A stretch of 64,000 nt of DNA, taken from Gnetum montanum. Lineage: Eukaryota > Streptophyta > Gnetopsida > Gnetales > Gnetaceae. Shown here piece by piece: positions 1 to 10,299 of the stretch. The notes beneath the pieces are model-generated. The model did no database searches, was not told where the DNA came from, and saw nothing but the letters and a program-made list of their open reading frames with translations. The translations under genes and the position numbers were made by a program. The stretch covers positions 183,262 to 247,261 of the forward strand of contig MNCI01022355.1 in assembly GCA_015680685.1 (NCBI GenBank). The letters are read 5' to 3'. Numbering within the stretch: position 1 is the first letter of the stretch; each line of letters starts with the position of its first letter.

Positions 1-264
1 GGTGGCCAGCTCATACTTACTGTACGAGGCTAAGTTCAAGCACCACTAGGACACCAAGGACAAGCTTGTAGTGGCTAATGTTGAACTTGAAGCTCTCAAG
101 GCACGATTCACCAATCAACAATCAATTGCCAAGAACCTGGATAGAAGGATGAATGACTATTAGAAGCTACAAAATGTAGTTAGGGCATTTGACATTAAAT
201 GCAAATAGTACATTTCTTGGTTTGTCAATGTAAAGGAGATGTTTCTAATAATTCCCTATCTATG
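1..264 (+). pseudogene. Extra 3' ORF of E0, coiled-coil part
   Basis: Frame 2 reads as a charged, heptad-like protein with a few stops, including the runs VANVELEALKARFTNQQ and IAKNLDRRMNDY. It is homologous to 51916-52180 in E3 and to 60010-60260 in E6. Since three separate copies share it at protein level, it was a real coding region of the element and not chance. The function is unknown; a structural or assembly role is only a guess from the coiled coil. The reading breaks at 264, where E1 is inserted, and resumes at 6841. Confidence 0.7.
260..264. repeat. Target-site duplication of E1, left copy (CTATG)
   Basis: CTATG immediately precedes the left LTR and is repeated exactly after the right LTR at 6836-6840. 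The unoccupied version of the site is visible in E3 near 52182, where CTATG occurs once in the matching sequence. Confidence 0.9.
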
Positions 265-1186
265 TGATGACTGGTGAGGTGCCCATACACTCAACCATAT
301 GAATACAAGCGTTACACATGCGATCCGGTCGAAGTCTGCAGACGAACTAGTTGTGGCATCTAAACAGTTAGCCTTAGGTCACAATTCACTATCTTCCCAC
401 CTAGACTAGTATTAGCTTTATCACATATGGTTTAGTCTAGAGTGAGGTGTATGATATGTTCTATACTAATGCTACTCCTGAAGGCAAGGGAAGATAATAT
501 TAACTAAGCTAGGAGAGAAGGGTGAGAGAGACTCTAAACTAGCCTAAGTGTGATGAGCATCCATTCCTCGATCATCTGTACACATCTTGGACTTCATGCA
601 TGACTACCACTGGGATTACCAAGCACAGATCCTAGGTACGCTACTAGGTTACCAAGTAGTCACACTTAAATGCTCGTGATCAAGTTGTACTCATTCTGCA
701 TTTAACAGGAGATAAGGGTGAGAAATATTAACTAAGAAAGTAGTAAATAATAATTAATTAAAGAATTAAGCTAAGTGAATGCTGCAACGATGAAGTAATC
801 TCAATCTTTATTTTCATTCATGTGCGTGTCCAAGTACGTCACACTCGAATAAAGGTTTTGTACAATTACAATCACCACACTATGGGCATACACTGGGAGG
901 AAAGGGTTGAGAGAAATCTAAACTTAAAAAACTTACAATAAAATCTAAGAACTAACTCCTAGAATAAGGAAAGCTACCTCTTATTTATAGAAATTAAGGT
1001 AGACTATGATATTGCATATACGATATCACAGGGTGGATGAGATATCACAGTTGATGCGATATCACGACTACGATATCTAGGTTCCAATAACTGGGCTTGA
1101 TAGATCATATCTTATATCAGGGCTCCAATAATAGGGCTCCCATAATAGGGCTCCAATAATTGGGCTTGATAGACCATGACTAATCA
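265..1186 (-). repeat. E1 3' LTR
   Basis: About 920 bp, homologous end to end with 5931-6835 and with the solo LTR at 16286-17192. On minus it begins TGATTAGTCATGG and ends in TCATCA. It contains a TATA-like box on minus (980-990), a series of GATATC sites (about 1010-1080) and a pair of CTTGGTAA-type repeats (about 606-664 on plus). Confidence 0.9.
980..990 (-). promoter_or_regulatory. TATA-like box in E1 3' LTR
   Basis: Minus reads CTATAAATAAG. The same box occurs at the matching place in the other E1 LTR (6646-6656), just downstream of the GATATC array in element orientation. That is where the U3/R border is expected. Confidence 0.6.
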
Positions 1187-1265
1187 TACCCCAATGACTG
1201 AATGAAAACTTGTCCTTGAGTTAAAGTGAGAACAAGCTCCATTGATTACACAGTGGATAGGTATG
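1187..1265 (-). promoter_or_regulatory. Pre-polypurine block and polypurine tract of E1
   Basis: On minus the 80 bases before the 3' LTR run from AATAATCCCATACCT to a final TTGGGGTA. E0, E2 and E3 carry the same block in the same place although their LTRs differ. The G-rich end is the likely primer for plus-strand synthesis. Confidence 0.65.
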
Positions 1266-1414
1266 GGATTATTGATTAACTAGAATGGATTCATGCCGCA
1301 GTGTGGAATCAAAACAAAATTTGAGACACAACATAGAGAATAAAAATAAAAATATACTATTACAAAACTAATGGAACTCATGTAGTTCCTAGTGGCGGTG
1401 GCTCCTCCATGGGT

Positions 1415-1660
1415 TTATTTTCCTTTTCTTGCGCTCCAGGTCTTGGGATTTGATGGCATTGAAGTATGGCCTAGAGTTTCTCCTCTTGTAAGGCCTTGAG
1501 TGCCTTGCAAAAATTGGTATGTTTCCCCTAAGTACCAGGCATCGCTTTCAGAGAGGGTAGGCCATAATGGGGTCCCTTTGAGGTGATCCCTAACGACCTC
1601 TAGAGAAAATTTTGTGAAAGGTACAAAGTTTAATTCCATGATCACTATAGTGAATATGGA
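1415..1660 (-). pseudogene. Remnant of the extra 3' ORF in E1
   Basis: The frame starting near 1645 reads MELNFVPFTKFSLEVVRDHL and then a stretch with PLWP and YLGETYQFL. It matches the N-terminal part of the extra ORF in E6 (about 57990-58120) and E3 (about 47980-48110), which carry ELNF, PLW/PMW, E-W-x-M-G and FWNN at the same spacing. Only about 75 residues remain here; the coiled-coil part is missing. So E1 descends from an element that had the extra ORF. Confidence 0.65.
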
Positions 1661-2700
1661 CCTTTCATGGATGGTCTAAGCACAATCCTAGGGCAACGTG
1701 AGATATCGTCCCTGTTCAGATGCTACAACAGCTACTCCTTCCACCTACCTTGATTGTACAGTAGCAAGGTCTTTTTTTTGGATACTAAATGATTGTTCCT
1801 CCTACTCTACATGTCGTTCAGCAGGAACTTTTTCTTCACCTCTCCTAGGTTGTTTGATCGCACCTTGAGCAGGACCTTCCTGTTGTCTGTGTTTCGGGGC
1901 CATTTGCAATCACACGGGGCCAATCGTTAGTAAGGTTGTTACCAAAGTTAAGTTATACCTTACTACTTATATTAATAGATTTACTTTATTTCTGTGTGAT
2001 ATTAATTATTGGAAGAACATGTCCCTGAAAGATTATAATGTTGAGTCCTCTTTACTTAGGTGGTTTCCAAATTTAATTTTCTAGTATAGCTAAGGGCATG
2101 AAATTGTTTTTGACACATTTTATTCTTAATTTTACAAAAAATTACCCTTAAATATGTCCTTCTGACGATGATGAATTTCAAAAAATTTATGTGCTATTCA
2201 ACATGTGCCCCTCCCCCACCACTAAGCTGAACACTCCGGGTTCAAGTAGGTTCAAATAGAATGAAAATTGGAGTACCAGCAAGTGATTTATGGATATGAA
2301 AGAAAGGGATGCACAATCGTAAGTTGTAGAGAGGAATTTGAAAAAATTCCCCTACGTGAATAGTTGCAAATGATGTTGATTAGCACAGGGGGGATCACAT
2401 ATACATATTTTCATCGAAGTTAGGGCACTTAGAGAATGTACCAAATTTTTAAATTTTTTTATGAAATTAAATGATGTAAAATAAGGACATCTAGATGATT
2501 TTTAAAGGGTTCTAGGGTAATTCAACTAGTTCTAAAAGCACAAAAATTATGATGGTGAGGAATTTATCAATAAGGACCTCGGATGGTAGAGAAAAAGGCC
2601 ATGTGATGATTCATATGAACGTTGAATTGAAGGGATAGTAATAAGGGAAGGAAAATCATTGGTAATATGCTAAGGGTAATAAATGGTATGTGGAAGATGG
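1660..2700. other. E1 interior without recognisable coding content
   Basis: Low-complexity and decayed sequence between the extra-ORF remnant and the conserved block. I see no transposon domain, RNA gene or repeat pair here. Confidence 0.4.
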
Positions 2701-3620
2701 GTCATGAGTGCAAATTACAAAAATTACACAAGTGGATCCTCTCCAAAGTAGGTTCCAACCTTTAATGCCCTTGTGTAACCACACTTAAAAGTGTCCATGG
2801 GTACTTGAAGGGTTAAATGTAATCCACAGTGATTCCACAAAACACACACACATGTAAATATCACCGAAATGAGGTAAGAATTCTATGTTACACATGACAT
2901 GAGCTACAATTACATGAACAGTCAGATGAGATGAACTATAGAAGGGATTGTAGAGATTAGGACATGAGGTAACTAACTCAAGGCATAGTGAATCCTACAT
3001 GTAATGCATGATTAAGATGTTATTAACCCATCATTCCAAGATCAAGACCAAGTCCATTCCTCTGATCAGTGACACCACATTGTTTCATCCCATGATGAGC
3101 AACTATGAGAGTACCAGAACAACAAGGTGTACAATCACTTGACATTTTGTTCAAGGGAGGAGTGATTTTTGTTTTGTGGCACTTCCTTTGTCTACTTTTC
3201 TTTTCTTTCTCTTTTCTTTCTCTTTACTGAATCTAGAGAAGCTGCCAACCTTCATGCATGGGTGCATATCTTTACAGTGGGACCCCCTAGAACAACATTG
3301 GATTTTTTAGTGCCCTTTTGATTACTCTTACTCCCATTTTTTGTTAGATCTACAAGGATCTTAGTACAACCACGTTGCATGATAACTCCCACAGATGTCA
3401 CCAAAGAGAATCCTTAAGTCCCCTTGATGTCACACCCTAATCATTTCCTCTTGGTCCATCCTTCATCATTCTGGGTACAATGAACACAAAATTAATTTTA
3501 AGTTTTAATAATGTTAAGAATATCACTGTACCCTCAAATAGAACCTCTTATTTGTAGAATGGATGAGTGGGTGTAATGGGTTCACTATCCAAATAATTGA
3601 TTGCTCGAGAATCGATAACA
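2700..3620 (-). other. Conserved non-coding region of E1 (post-integrase block)
   Basis: On minus this stretch contains short islands also found in E2, E3 and E6 in the same order: GGGTGTGACATCAAGGGGAC near 3420-3445, and a segment with CCATGGACACTTTTAAGTG followed by GAGAGGATCCACTTG (about 2730-2810). In E3 and E6 these lie between integrase and the extra ORF. No common reading frame is evident. Confidence 0.55.
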
Positions 3621-3659
3621 TAGAACACACCTTAACCAACGAGCCACATGAGTGTTTTA

Positions 3660-3790
3660 TTTGTAGATGAGATTACTTATATAAAAAAAAAGTAAAAAGA
3701 CAAAAAGACAAAAAGATAAAACAAGAAATTGAAAAATGAAAAATTGGAAAACAAAAAGTTGTAAAATTAAAGAAAAATAAAAATATTTAT
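3660..3790 (-). other. T-rich stretch (on minus) at the E1 deletion junction
   Basis: Plus is a run of A-rich repeats of the form AAAAAGAC and GAAAAAT. The minus strand resembles the T-rich sequence that follows integrase in E3 (about 45660-45780). In E1 it follows directly after the proline-rich end of gag, so protease to integrase appear to have been lost by a deletion ending here. Confidence 0.5.
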
Positions 3791-3799
3791 TAATCCTAC

Positions 3800-5790
3800 T
3801 TGTTATTAAAATGGGGGATATCTACCATGATTAAACGGTTGAGGATGAAAAGGATTAATAAATGAAAGATGAGGATCCTTGCATGCTGAAAATATTGGGA
3901 CCTAGTCATACTTACCCCATCGAGACTCACACACCTGATTATAGTAAGAATAGTGGGGAAATTTAGAAGATGTAGTTTCCAGATAATGAGTTGACCCACT
4001 ATGATAATTGGGATCGTTAGATGGTATGCAAGGACCAAGATGTCATCCTCAATGGCTATATTGATTGGGCTGTATGGTTGTTGGAGTGTTAATTGATGGC
4101 CATGATGAAGTAACATGAGGCGTTGGGTTCGAAGAGAATGATGCATCACATTTTTGGACTTGTGCTGAGTTGGAGGATGCAGTGGCCTTGGAATTGTGTT
4201 GTCCCTTCCTCGGGTCATTTCTAAAGAAGGGACACCTTTGATGTTGTTGAGGTCTCTCATTGCTATTGGCAATAGTAGCATAAGTAATGTTCGGTGGTTG
4301 TTGCTATGGTGCAAACACCTTAGGGATAGTTGGTGATGATGTAGAAGGAGGGAAAGGATGAGCATGTTGAAAATTAGGAGAAGTGTAAGGTACACAAGGT
4401 GGTGGTTGTGTTGAGGACATGGGTTGATAGTATTGAGGAGAATGATAATGTGTGAGATAGAGTATGTTGGCCCAGTTGAAGAAATAGGGTATTGGACTAG
4501 ATAAGCTTTTGGATTCAGATGATATGAAGGGTGTCTCTAGTTTAGGGATGGCTTCTCCCACAACTAGGATTGTTGTCACTATGATTGAACACAGTATCTT
4601 TGTACGAACTTGGGATGTAACATGTTTTCCCAATGCTCATATAAATGTAACAAGAATGGGCATTGGCCCTTGGGGTGATCGTATAAGAAAATTTTGCATT
4701 CATACGTATGATTGGCAATTGAGCTTTTATTGTCTTCATCCCTTCTTTCTGATTATCTAATGATATTTTGTCCTGCTTCTTGAGTTGTCAAAACTCTATC
4801 TCCAGTAATATTGATATATTTCCCACACTTTTTATGCATCCATTCTAGCATCTTATTGATCTTTGCCTTGATTTCATCTAATGATTCTTGTACTAGCAAC
4901 GATGGTTCTTCCTCCTTGAGATTGGTTGATTTCTCCTTTTTGTGATTATGGACCTTTGTTAAGTTGAGACTTTGGTCCTATTAATCTTTTCCAACACTCT
5001 CTCATCTAGCCATTTCTCCTTATTTTTTTGCTATCCACTTAATAAGCTCTTGGACTTGATGGGTTCGTAGTTTTTATAGTTGACCTTGGGCATACATCCC
5101 TAGGTTTTCTCTTGTTGCATCACGAATCCCATCAATGATATGGTACATTAGCCTTTCCTTAGAGAACTCATGGCCTAGATAGTTGTTTAACAATGCATAA
5201 TATCTTTCTAAGGCCATGTCTAAGGGTTCATGTTGCACTTGTTTCTAGTCTTGGATTTTTTTCCTCAAGGACAACACTCTTGCATAGGTTTGATATCTTT
5301 CATTAAAGAGTTCTACCATTATTTGCCAACGTCGTATTGAATTTGGTTTTAACGATCTATACCATAATTTTGCTTGGCCAACGAGTGTCATAGGAAAGAG
5401 CTTGAGCTTTTGCCATCTATTATCAATGTTTTTCCATGCATAGGCATCATAGAAGGCTTGTAAATGTTGTTGTGGATCTAAGTCATAGCCTCGTAAGAAA
5501 TTGAGAAAGTTTTTTAAATTGAGCCTGGGTAGATGGCTCTCTTTACGATGCCTACGGGAGATTCGAACAACCTCTTCTATTTGTGTTAGGCTTGTAGTGG
5601 CCAGTAGGGGTTCATCATCATTAGGTAAGTTATGCTTTCATGTGTTGGGATGATGTTGCCTTCGTTTATGTTTATAAGAAACCCCCACTTCATATTGCAT
5701 TCTCTAATCTTCATTGTCAGATAATTCTTTGGTTATCCAATGAATTGCCTCACTAGATGTGGCATTATCATAGTCTTGTAGGAGAGCCAT
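3800..5790 (-). pseudogene. gag: gag polyprotein of E1 (degraded)
   Basis: The start is taken at 5790, where minus reads ATG and then MALLQDYDNATSSEAIHWIT. A Retrotrans_gag-like core lies at about 5450-5030 and includes KLFPMTLVGQAKLWYRSL, MVELFNERYQTYARV and HIIDGIRDATRENLG; E2 and E3 carry the same core. Downstream (about 4700-4630) comes the lineage motif CKIFLYDHPKGQC with a following HL, then a proline, serine and glutamine-rich tail (about 4540-3800). There are several stops and probably a frameshift near 5000, so it is not functional. Gag forms the particle in which reverse transcription takes place. Confidence 0.8.
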
Positions 5791-5910
5791 GATTGTGAAT
5801 TGTGTGTGAATTCATATGCGACCTTTTGTAATTATTTCTTCTTAAAAGATATATTGTTAATTCCTATACAACGACCTTGTATGATATAACCAATCTAGAT
5901 AACTAGCATT

Positions 5911-5930
5911 GTCCCCAGCAATGGTGCCAA
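5911..5930 (-). promoter_or_regulatory. Primer-binding site of E1 (Asp-tRNA type)
   Basis: Minus reads TGGCACCATTGCTGGGGAC one base after the 5' LTR. It differs at a few positions from the complement of the 3' end of plant tRNA-Asp (TGGCGCCGTTGCCGGGGA), the primer known for Athila-type elements. The differences are mostly transitions. Confidence 0.8.
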
Positions 5931-6835
5931 TGATGAGTGACAAGGTACCCCTACACTTAACCATATGAATACGAGGATTACACACATGATCTAGTCAAAC
6001 TCTGTAGAAAAACTAATTGTGGCATCTAGATAGTTAGCCTTAGGTTGCAGTTCACTATCTTCCCACCTAGACTAGTATTAGCTTTGTCACGTATGGTTTA
6101 ATCCAGAGTGAGATGTATGATGTGTTCTATACTAATGCTACTCCTGAAGGAGAGGGAAGATAATATTAACTAAGCTAGGAGAGAAGGGTGAGAGAGACTC
6201 TAAACTAGCCTAAGTGTGATGAGCATCCATTCCTTAATCATTCGTACACATCCTGGACTTCATGCATGACTACCACTAGGATTACCAAGCGCAGATCCTA
6301 GGTACGCTACTAGGTTACTAAGCAGTCACACTTAAATGCTTGTGATCAAGTCATACTCATTCAACATTTAACAGGAGATAAGGGTGAGAGATATTAACTA
6401 AGAAATCAGTAAATAGTAATTAATTAAATAATTAATCTAAGTGAATTTTGCAATGATGAAGTAATCTCGATCTTTATTTCTGGTCATGTGCATGTCCAAG
6501 TATGTCACACTCAAATAAAGGTTCCATACAATTACAATCACCACATTGTGGGCATGCACTAGGAGGAAAGGGTTGAGAGAAATATAAAGTTAAAAAAATT
6601 ACAATAAAATCTAAGAACTAACTCCCAGAACAAGGAAAGCTACTTCTTATTTATAGAAATTAAGGCAAGTCATGATATCGTGTATGCGATATCGTAGGGC
6701 GGACACGATATCATGGCTATGATATTGCATACGCAATATCAGGCATCTGAGAATTGAGCCTAACAAACCATATGTTGTATCAGGGCTTTGATAATAGGGC
6801 TCCAATAACTGGGCCTAATAGACCATGACTCATGA
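5931..6835 (-). repeat. E1 5' LTR
   Basis: About 905 bp, the partner of 265-1186. It has the TATA-like box at 6646-6656 (minus). The GATATC array at about 6670-6745 contains the perfect inverted repeat GATATTGC/GCAATATC with a 4-base loop. The CTTGGTAA-type repeats lie near 6268-6325. Confidence 0.9.
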
Positions 6836-6840
6836 CTATG
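6836..6840. repeat. Target-site duplication of E1, right copy (CTATG)
   Basis: Exact copy of 260-264. Confidence 0.9.
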
Positions 6841-7120
6841 GAATATTCCCATTCTAGCCCACATTGATGATGTTGTGTGGACTATGAAGTAAGGAGGAGA
6901 AGATGAAGGCATTGCTTGATGCCTTTAACCTTTTATCGAAGGTTGCAAATATAGCATGATAGGCATAGCCACCTCAACTACTACACATGCTTGAAGCCAA
7001 TGAAGGTCCCTTAGAACCTCAAGAGCCACCATTTCCTAGGATTGTTTGATCTTCTCCACTACCTTCATGTCATCAAAGGAGTGCATCCAATTTTTGTGTA
7101 GTGACGTCATGGTGTTTAAT
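6841..7120 (+). pseudogene. Extra 3' ORF of E0, C-terminal tail
   Basis: Resumes the reading interrupted at 264 and matches E3 at about 52188-52440. Visible pieces are the segment around IPILAHIDDVVW, a leucine-rich piece about the 'LLDAF' residues, and an acidic, proline-rich end (EANEGPLEPQEPPF) before the non-coding region. Stops are present. Confidence 0.6.
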
Positions 7121-7204
7121 TTTGTGTCATGAACACTACAAATTTTGTAAATTATTAATTTGTACACTTGGGCACTCACTCTTGTCAAGTCATTTTTTGT
7201 TAAG

Positions 7205-7280
7205 AGTTAGTCAATAATCCCATACCTTTTGAATTTTGTAAAGGAACTTGAGGTAGAGTTTTCATTTACTTGTGGGTGCA
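7205..7280 (+). promoter_or_regulatory. Pre-polypurine block and degraded polypurine tract of E0
   Basis: The sequence from CAATAATCCCATACCTTTT to TTGTGGGTGCA just before the LTR is the same block seen in E1, E2 and E3. Here the purine tract has decayed. Confidence 0.6.
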
Positions 7281-7387
7281 TGATGAGTGCCAAAGTGTTG
7301 CATTGATAGGCCCTTGTTGATGTACCCTTGTCAATGGGCCCCTATCAATGGGGCCTTGTTTACATGGTGTTTCCCCATCGATAAGGT

Positions 7388-7426
7388 TGCATCGACATAG
7401 CATTTGCTGCATGCTATGTCGATGCA
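7388..7426. promoter_or_regulatory. Perfect 16-bp inverted repeat in U3
   Basis: The arms TGCATCGACATAGCAT and ATGCTATGTCGATGCA are perfect complements around a 7-base loop. The hairpin ends about 29 bases upstream of the TATA-like box. It could be a binding site for a dimeric factor, or a folded RNA if transcription starts upstream. Confidence 0.6.
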
Positions 7427-7454
7427 GCCCTCTTGACATAGCCTTAGAGAAAAA

Positions 7455-7464
7455 ACTATAAATA
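7455..7464 (+). promoter_or_regulatory. TATA-like box in E0 LTR
   Basis: CTATAAATAT followed by GAGCTCCCAG. The same box and context occur in both E3 LTRs (38534-38543, 52827-52836). Confidence 0.65.
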
Positions 7465-7820
7465 TGAGCTCCCAGTCTTGTTTATTAGCATAAAAAATTG
7501 ATAGTAGTAGCATAGTTCTTATAGTTTGTTCATTTAAAAGTTAGAATATTTTCTAGTCTTGGTAGTTGGAGTCATTAAATGTACAGATCTTTATTCGAGC
7601 ATTATTGTACCTAAGCACGATAGTATGTACAATAACAAAGACAAGTTTCTTGATAAACCTTGTAGCATTTTTGATAGTTTAGATGTTTTATTCATGCATT
7701 TAATGCTTTCAATTATTTATTTAATGTTTTCTAGCAATAAAGCTAATTAAGTAATTAAGAAAAATAAGCTAGATAGATTAAACACATAAGTATGACTACT
7801 ATGAGCATATAATGTATTCA

Positions 7821-7900
7821 CTTGGTAATCCAAGTAGCATTATTGCTTAGTGCACCCAGTAGCATAGCACTTGGTAACCTAGCAATGGATACGTGGGTTC
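7821..7900 (+). repeat. Three 24-25 bp repeats in E0 LTR
   Basis: Units of the form CTTGGTAAYCC-AGTAGCGTA start at 7821, 7846 and 7870. The E3 LTRs have the same three units with the same 25 and 24 bp spacing. Confidence 0.7.
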
Positions 7901-8244
7901 AGGATGTGTACAAAAAGTGGGACAAGATGGTAATGTTAGGACTAGTTAGAGATCAGTTAGTTAGTTAAATTAAATTAGTCATTAAATTACTTTATCTCTT
8001 TCTTCAAGCACCAAAGAACATAAAACATAAAATGACAAAAATCATATGCCTCGATTACACTTAACTATACCTTTGTACTTCACAAGTGTAATTAGTAAGA
8101 CAACAAACAACCATTAGGGTAAAGTTCACTTTCTAGAAGACTAGTGCATCAAAAACTAGAGAGTCCATGGAATTTGACTGGATCACATGTGAGTGCTCTA
8201 TGATTTGTATGGTTGGGCATAGGGGTACCCTTCACCACTCATCA

Positions 8245-8700
8245 CTAGTAAAAGAAAAGCATGGGCTAATTCCTAAAACATCAGCAAAACAAGCCATTAC
8301 AGGATTTGTAGCATTTGTATAAATTACCTTAGTAAGATCCAAAACATTTGTGGAAGAAAGATTTCTATTATTTGTAGTAGCTTAATGTTGACGTGCTTGC
8401 ATAGCATTTTTTTTTTGTAGCATAAAAGAACATAAATCAAAAATATGATCCTATTAATGATAATAATGACATGACTTTAGAATATTATAATAAACATCCT
8501 TCTTGACATAATCAATTCCAGCAAGCTGTAGAAGAATTTCTCATTGAAGTAAATCAAGATCCACCTTAATCATATATTGAATTCTATGAAAATCACTAGT
8601 TATATCTAGGGTAACTATTGTTTGAAAGAGAGTTTCTAGCTTTCACACCTACCCTTCTAAATAAAGGTTTCTCATAATCATCAAAATTATAAATGTAGAT
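8245..8700. other. Unassigned flank between E0 and the LINE
   Basis: AT-rich sequence with a T10 run near 8407. I see no coding or structural signal, though part may be LINE 3' untranslated sequence. A short GAT repeat follows at about 8734-8757. Confidence 0.3.
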
Positions 8701-9148
8701 ACATAGATAACTCTATTTTGTAGGGACAAGGATAGGATAATGATGATGATGATGATCAAAATTGTAAATGTAAATATACATTGAAAAATAATTTCTATTC
8801 TGGGGATGCCTTTTTAGGTTTTTATTCTTACAACAAATCTTGAAAAACCTCCCCATTTTGGTATGAAAATGATCAAGCCTTGTCCTTATCTAAAAGTAGC
8901 CTCATAGGTTTTCATTTGTTATTAAAGGGTTTGTCATAATTATAAGGATAAATCTATTTCTAAAGAAAAAAGAATATATCTCTCAAAGATAAACAAAAAA
9001 TAGCAACAAAAGCTAAAAGCTTCTCATCCTTGAGCATCCAAAACAAAAAGAAATTAATACTATAAAAAAAATAATTATTACACTTTCACTGGGATCTTTT
9101 TTTCTTGAATTTGTAGCTAAAAAGAAATATCTTTGAGAACATGATATT

Positions 9149-9557
9149 TTACAAGTAAAAAGATGTAATAATTATGCTCTTACTACTAGAAAATAATTGC
9201 ATACCAAAGATTCTAAATATAGTAGAGAATAAGTGGTTGAAGAAAATTTCAAATGTAGAGAAATGAAGTAGACAAAGTACGTTGATCATTAAGAATGACT
9301 TCATTGATACTTGATTTAAAGTTTTTATAAATTCTGGATGTCCATTTCCAATTATGCTAAGTAATAAGACACTCAAAGAATATGAGAAAATGAGTCTTCA
9401 CTTTTTCAAAGAGGACATTGAGGAGAAAAATTTTCCATATTTTTAAGATGAGTGCTAATATGAAGACCTTGATGAATAAGACACTATAATAAATATGAAT
9501 TTTAGGAAATGTAGGATCTCTCCAAATATATTTTATTTTCCTCTTCCAAAAGTGCAA
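9149..9557 (-). pseudogene. LINE zf-RVT domain
   Basis: Plant LINE ORF2 proteins end with a zinc-binding zf-RVT domain of form C-x2-C...E-x-x-x-H-x-(L/F)F-x-C. Here minus shows KVKTHFLIFFEC in one frame and NGHPEFIKTLNQVSMKSFL in the next. The copy at 53780-54030 supports the same reading. Confidence 0.65.
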
Positions 9558-10299
9558 TGATAATTACATTTTCTAGGCCTTATTGAATTTTTAATAAATA
9601 AAATAATTCTTTATAATAATCATTCTTCAAATTAAAAGGAAAAACATATCTACTATCCTTCCAAAAAATATTTGGAAAAGCCTAATGTAATTTATTATCA
9701 ACTTTAAATAAATTCTCAAGATTATAAATTAATTTTTCAAAAATATTTTTTCTCTATCTATTGAAACCATAGAGGCTAGAAGCTTTCCTCCAAGTAATCC
9801 ATTTATCATGCATACATAGACAAGAAACTTCAATGATACCATGTTTGCTCCAAGTAGTACATAATCTAGATGCATTAGTAACCCAAGCTACTTCATTAAA
9901 AGGAAGCCACCATGGGATAATTTGCTTAAGAATATCTTCTATCTTCCAAATTTATTTAAGAATTGGAGAACCAAGAATAGAAATGGCCTGAGAAGAAGGA
10001 AAATAGTAAAGAAAGTTATTAAAAAACAAGCTACTATCATTCTAAGGTTTTCCTTGCATAAGTTTGGTTTTGAAAAGAAGCATCCAAATATCATCTCCAT
10101 TAATGCATTCTACAATTCATTTTATTGTAAGAGAAATACCCTAATTATAATAATTAATGAGGCCTAGTCCTCCATACTTTTTGCTACTAGTGCAAATTTC
10201 CCAAACAAATCTAGAAAATCCTTTTCTATGTTGATTAGCAAACTAAAGAAACCAACAAATAATATGGTCAATTTTCTCATAAGAAGTTCTAGAAGGAGT

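Larger units (their letters stand above)
265..6835 (-). mobile_element. E1: gag-only LTR retrotransposon, 6571 bp
   Basis: The element lies on minus, with the 5' LTR at 5931-6835 and the 3' LTR at 265-1186. Reading along minus it contains an Asp-tRNA-type primer site (5911-5930), a degraded gag (5790 to about 3800), a conserved non-coding block (about 3620-2700), a short remnant of the extra 3' ORF (about 1660-1415) and a pre-polypurine block. I find no protease, RT, RNase H or integrase. It shares gag and 3' sequence with E3, so it is best read as a non-autonomous derivative (LARD or TR-GAG type) of that lineage. An exact 5 bp duplication flanks it. Confidence 0.9.
1..8244 (+). mobile_element. 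E0: 3' part of a long Ty3/Gypsy element, split by E1
   Basis: This is the 3' end of a Gypsy element that enters from the left edge of the window. It carries the C-terminal part of an extra 3' ORF (1-264 and 6841-7120), a pre-polypurine block (7205-7280) and a 3' LTR (7281-8244). It aligns in order with the end of the complete element E3 at about 51916-53616. E1 is inserted between 264 and 6841. The 5' part, including gag and pol, lies outside the window, so its own target duplication cannot be tested; the five bases after the LTR are CTAGT. Confidence 0.85.
7281..8244 (+). repeat. E0 3' LTR
   Basis: 964 bp, starting TGATGAGTGCC and ending CACTCATCA. It is homologous to the E3 LTRs (38381-39323, 52626-53616). 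Its U5 end also resembles that of the E1/E2 LTRs, but its U3 does not. Confidence 0.85.

Noticed and set aside
3796-4395. 199-codon minus-strand ORF as a separate gene
   Set aside because: It is another frame across the proline-rich end of E1 gag, which reads better in the adjacent frame matching the gag order.
8734-8757. GAT repeat and other microsatellites (about 25155, 49500, 54466) as functional features
   Set aside because: Short simple repeats without conserved context.
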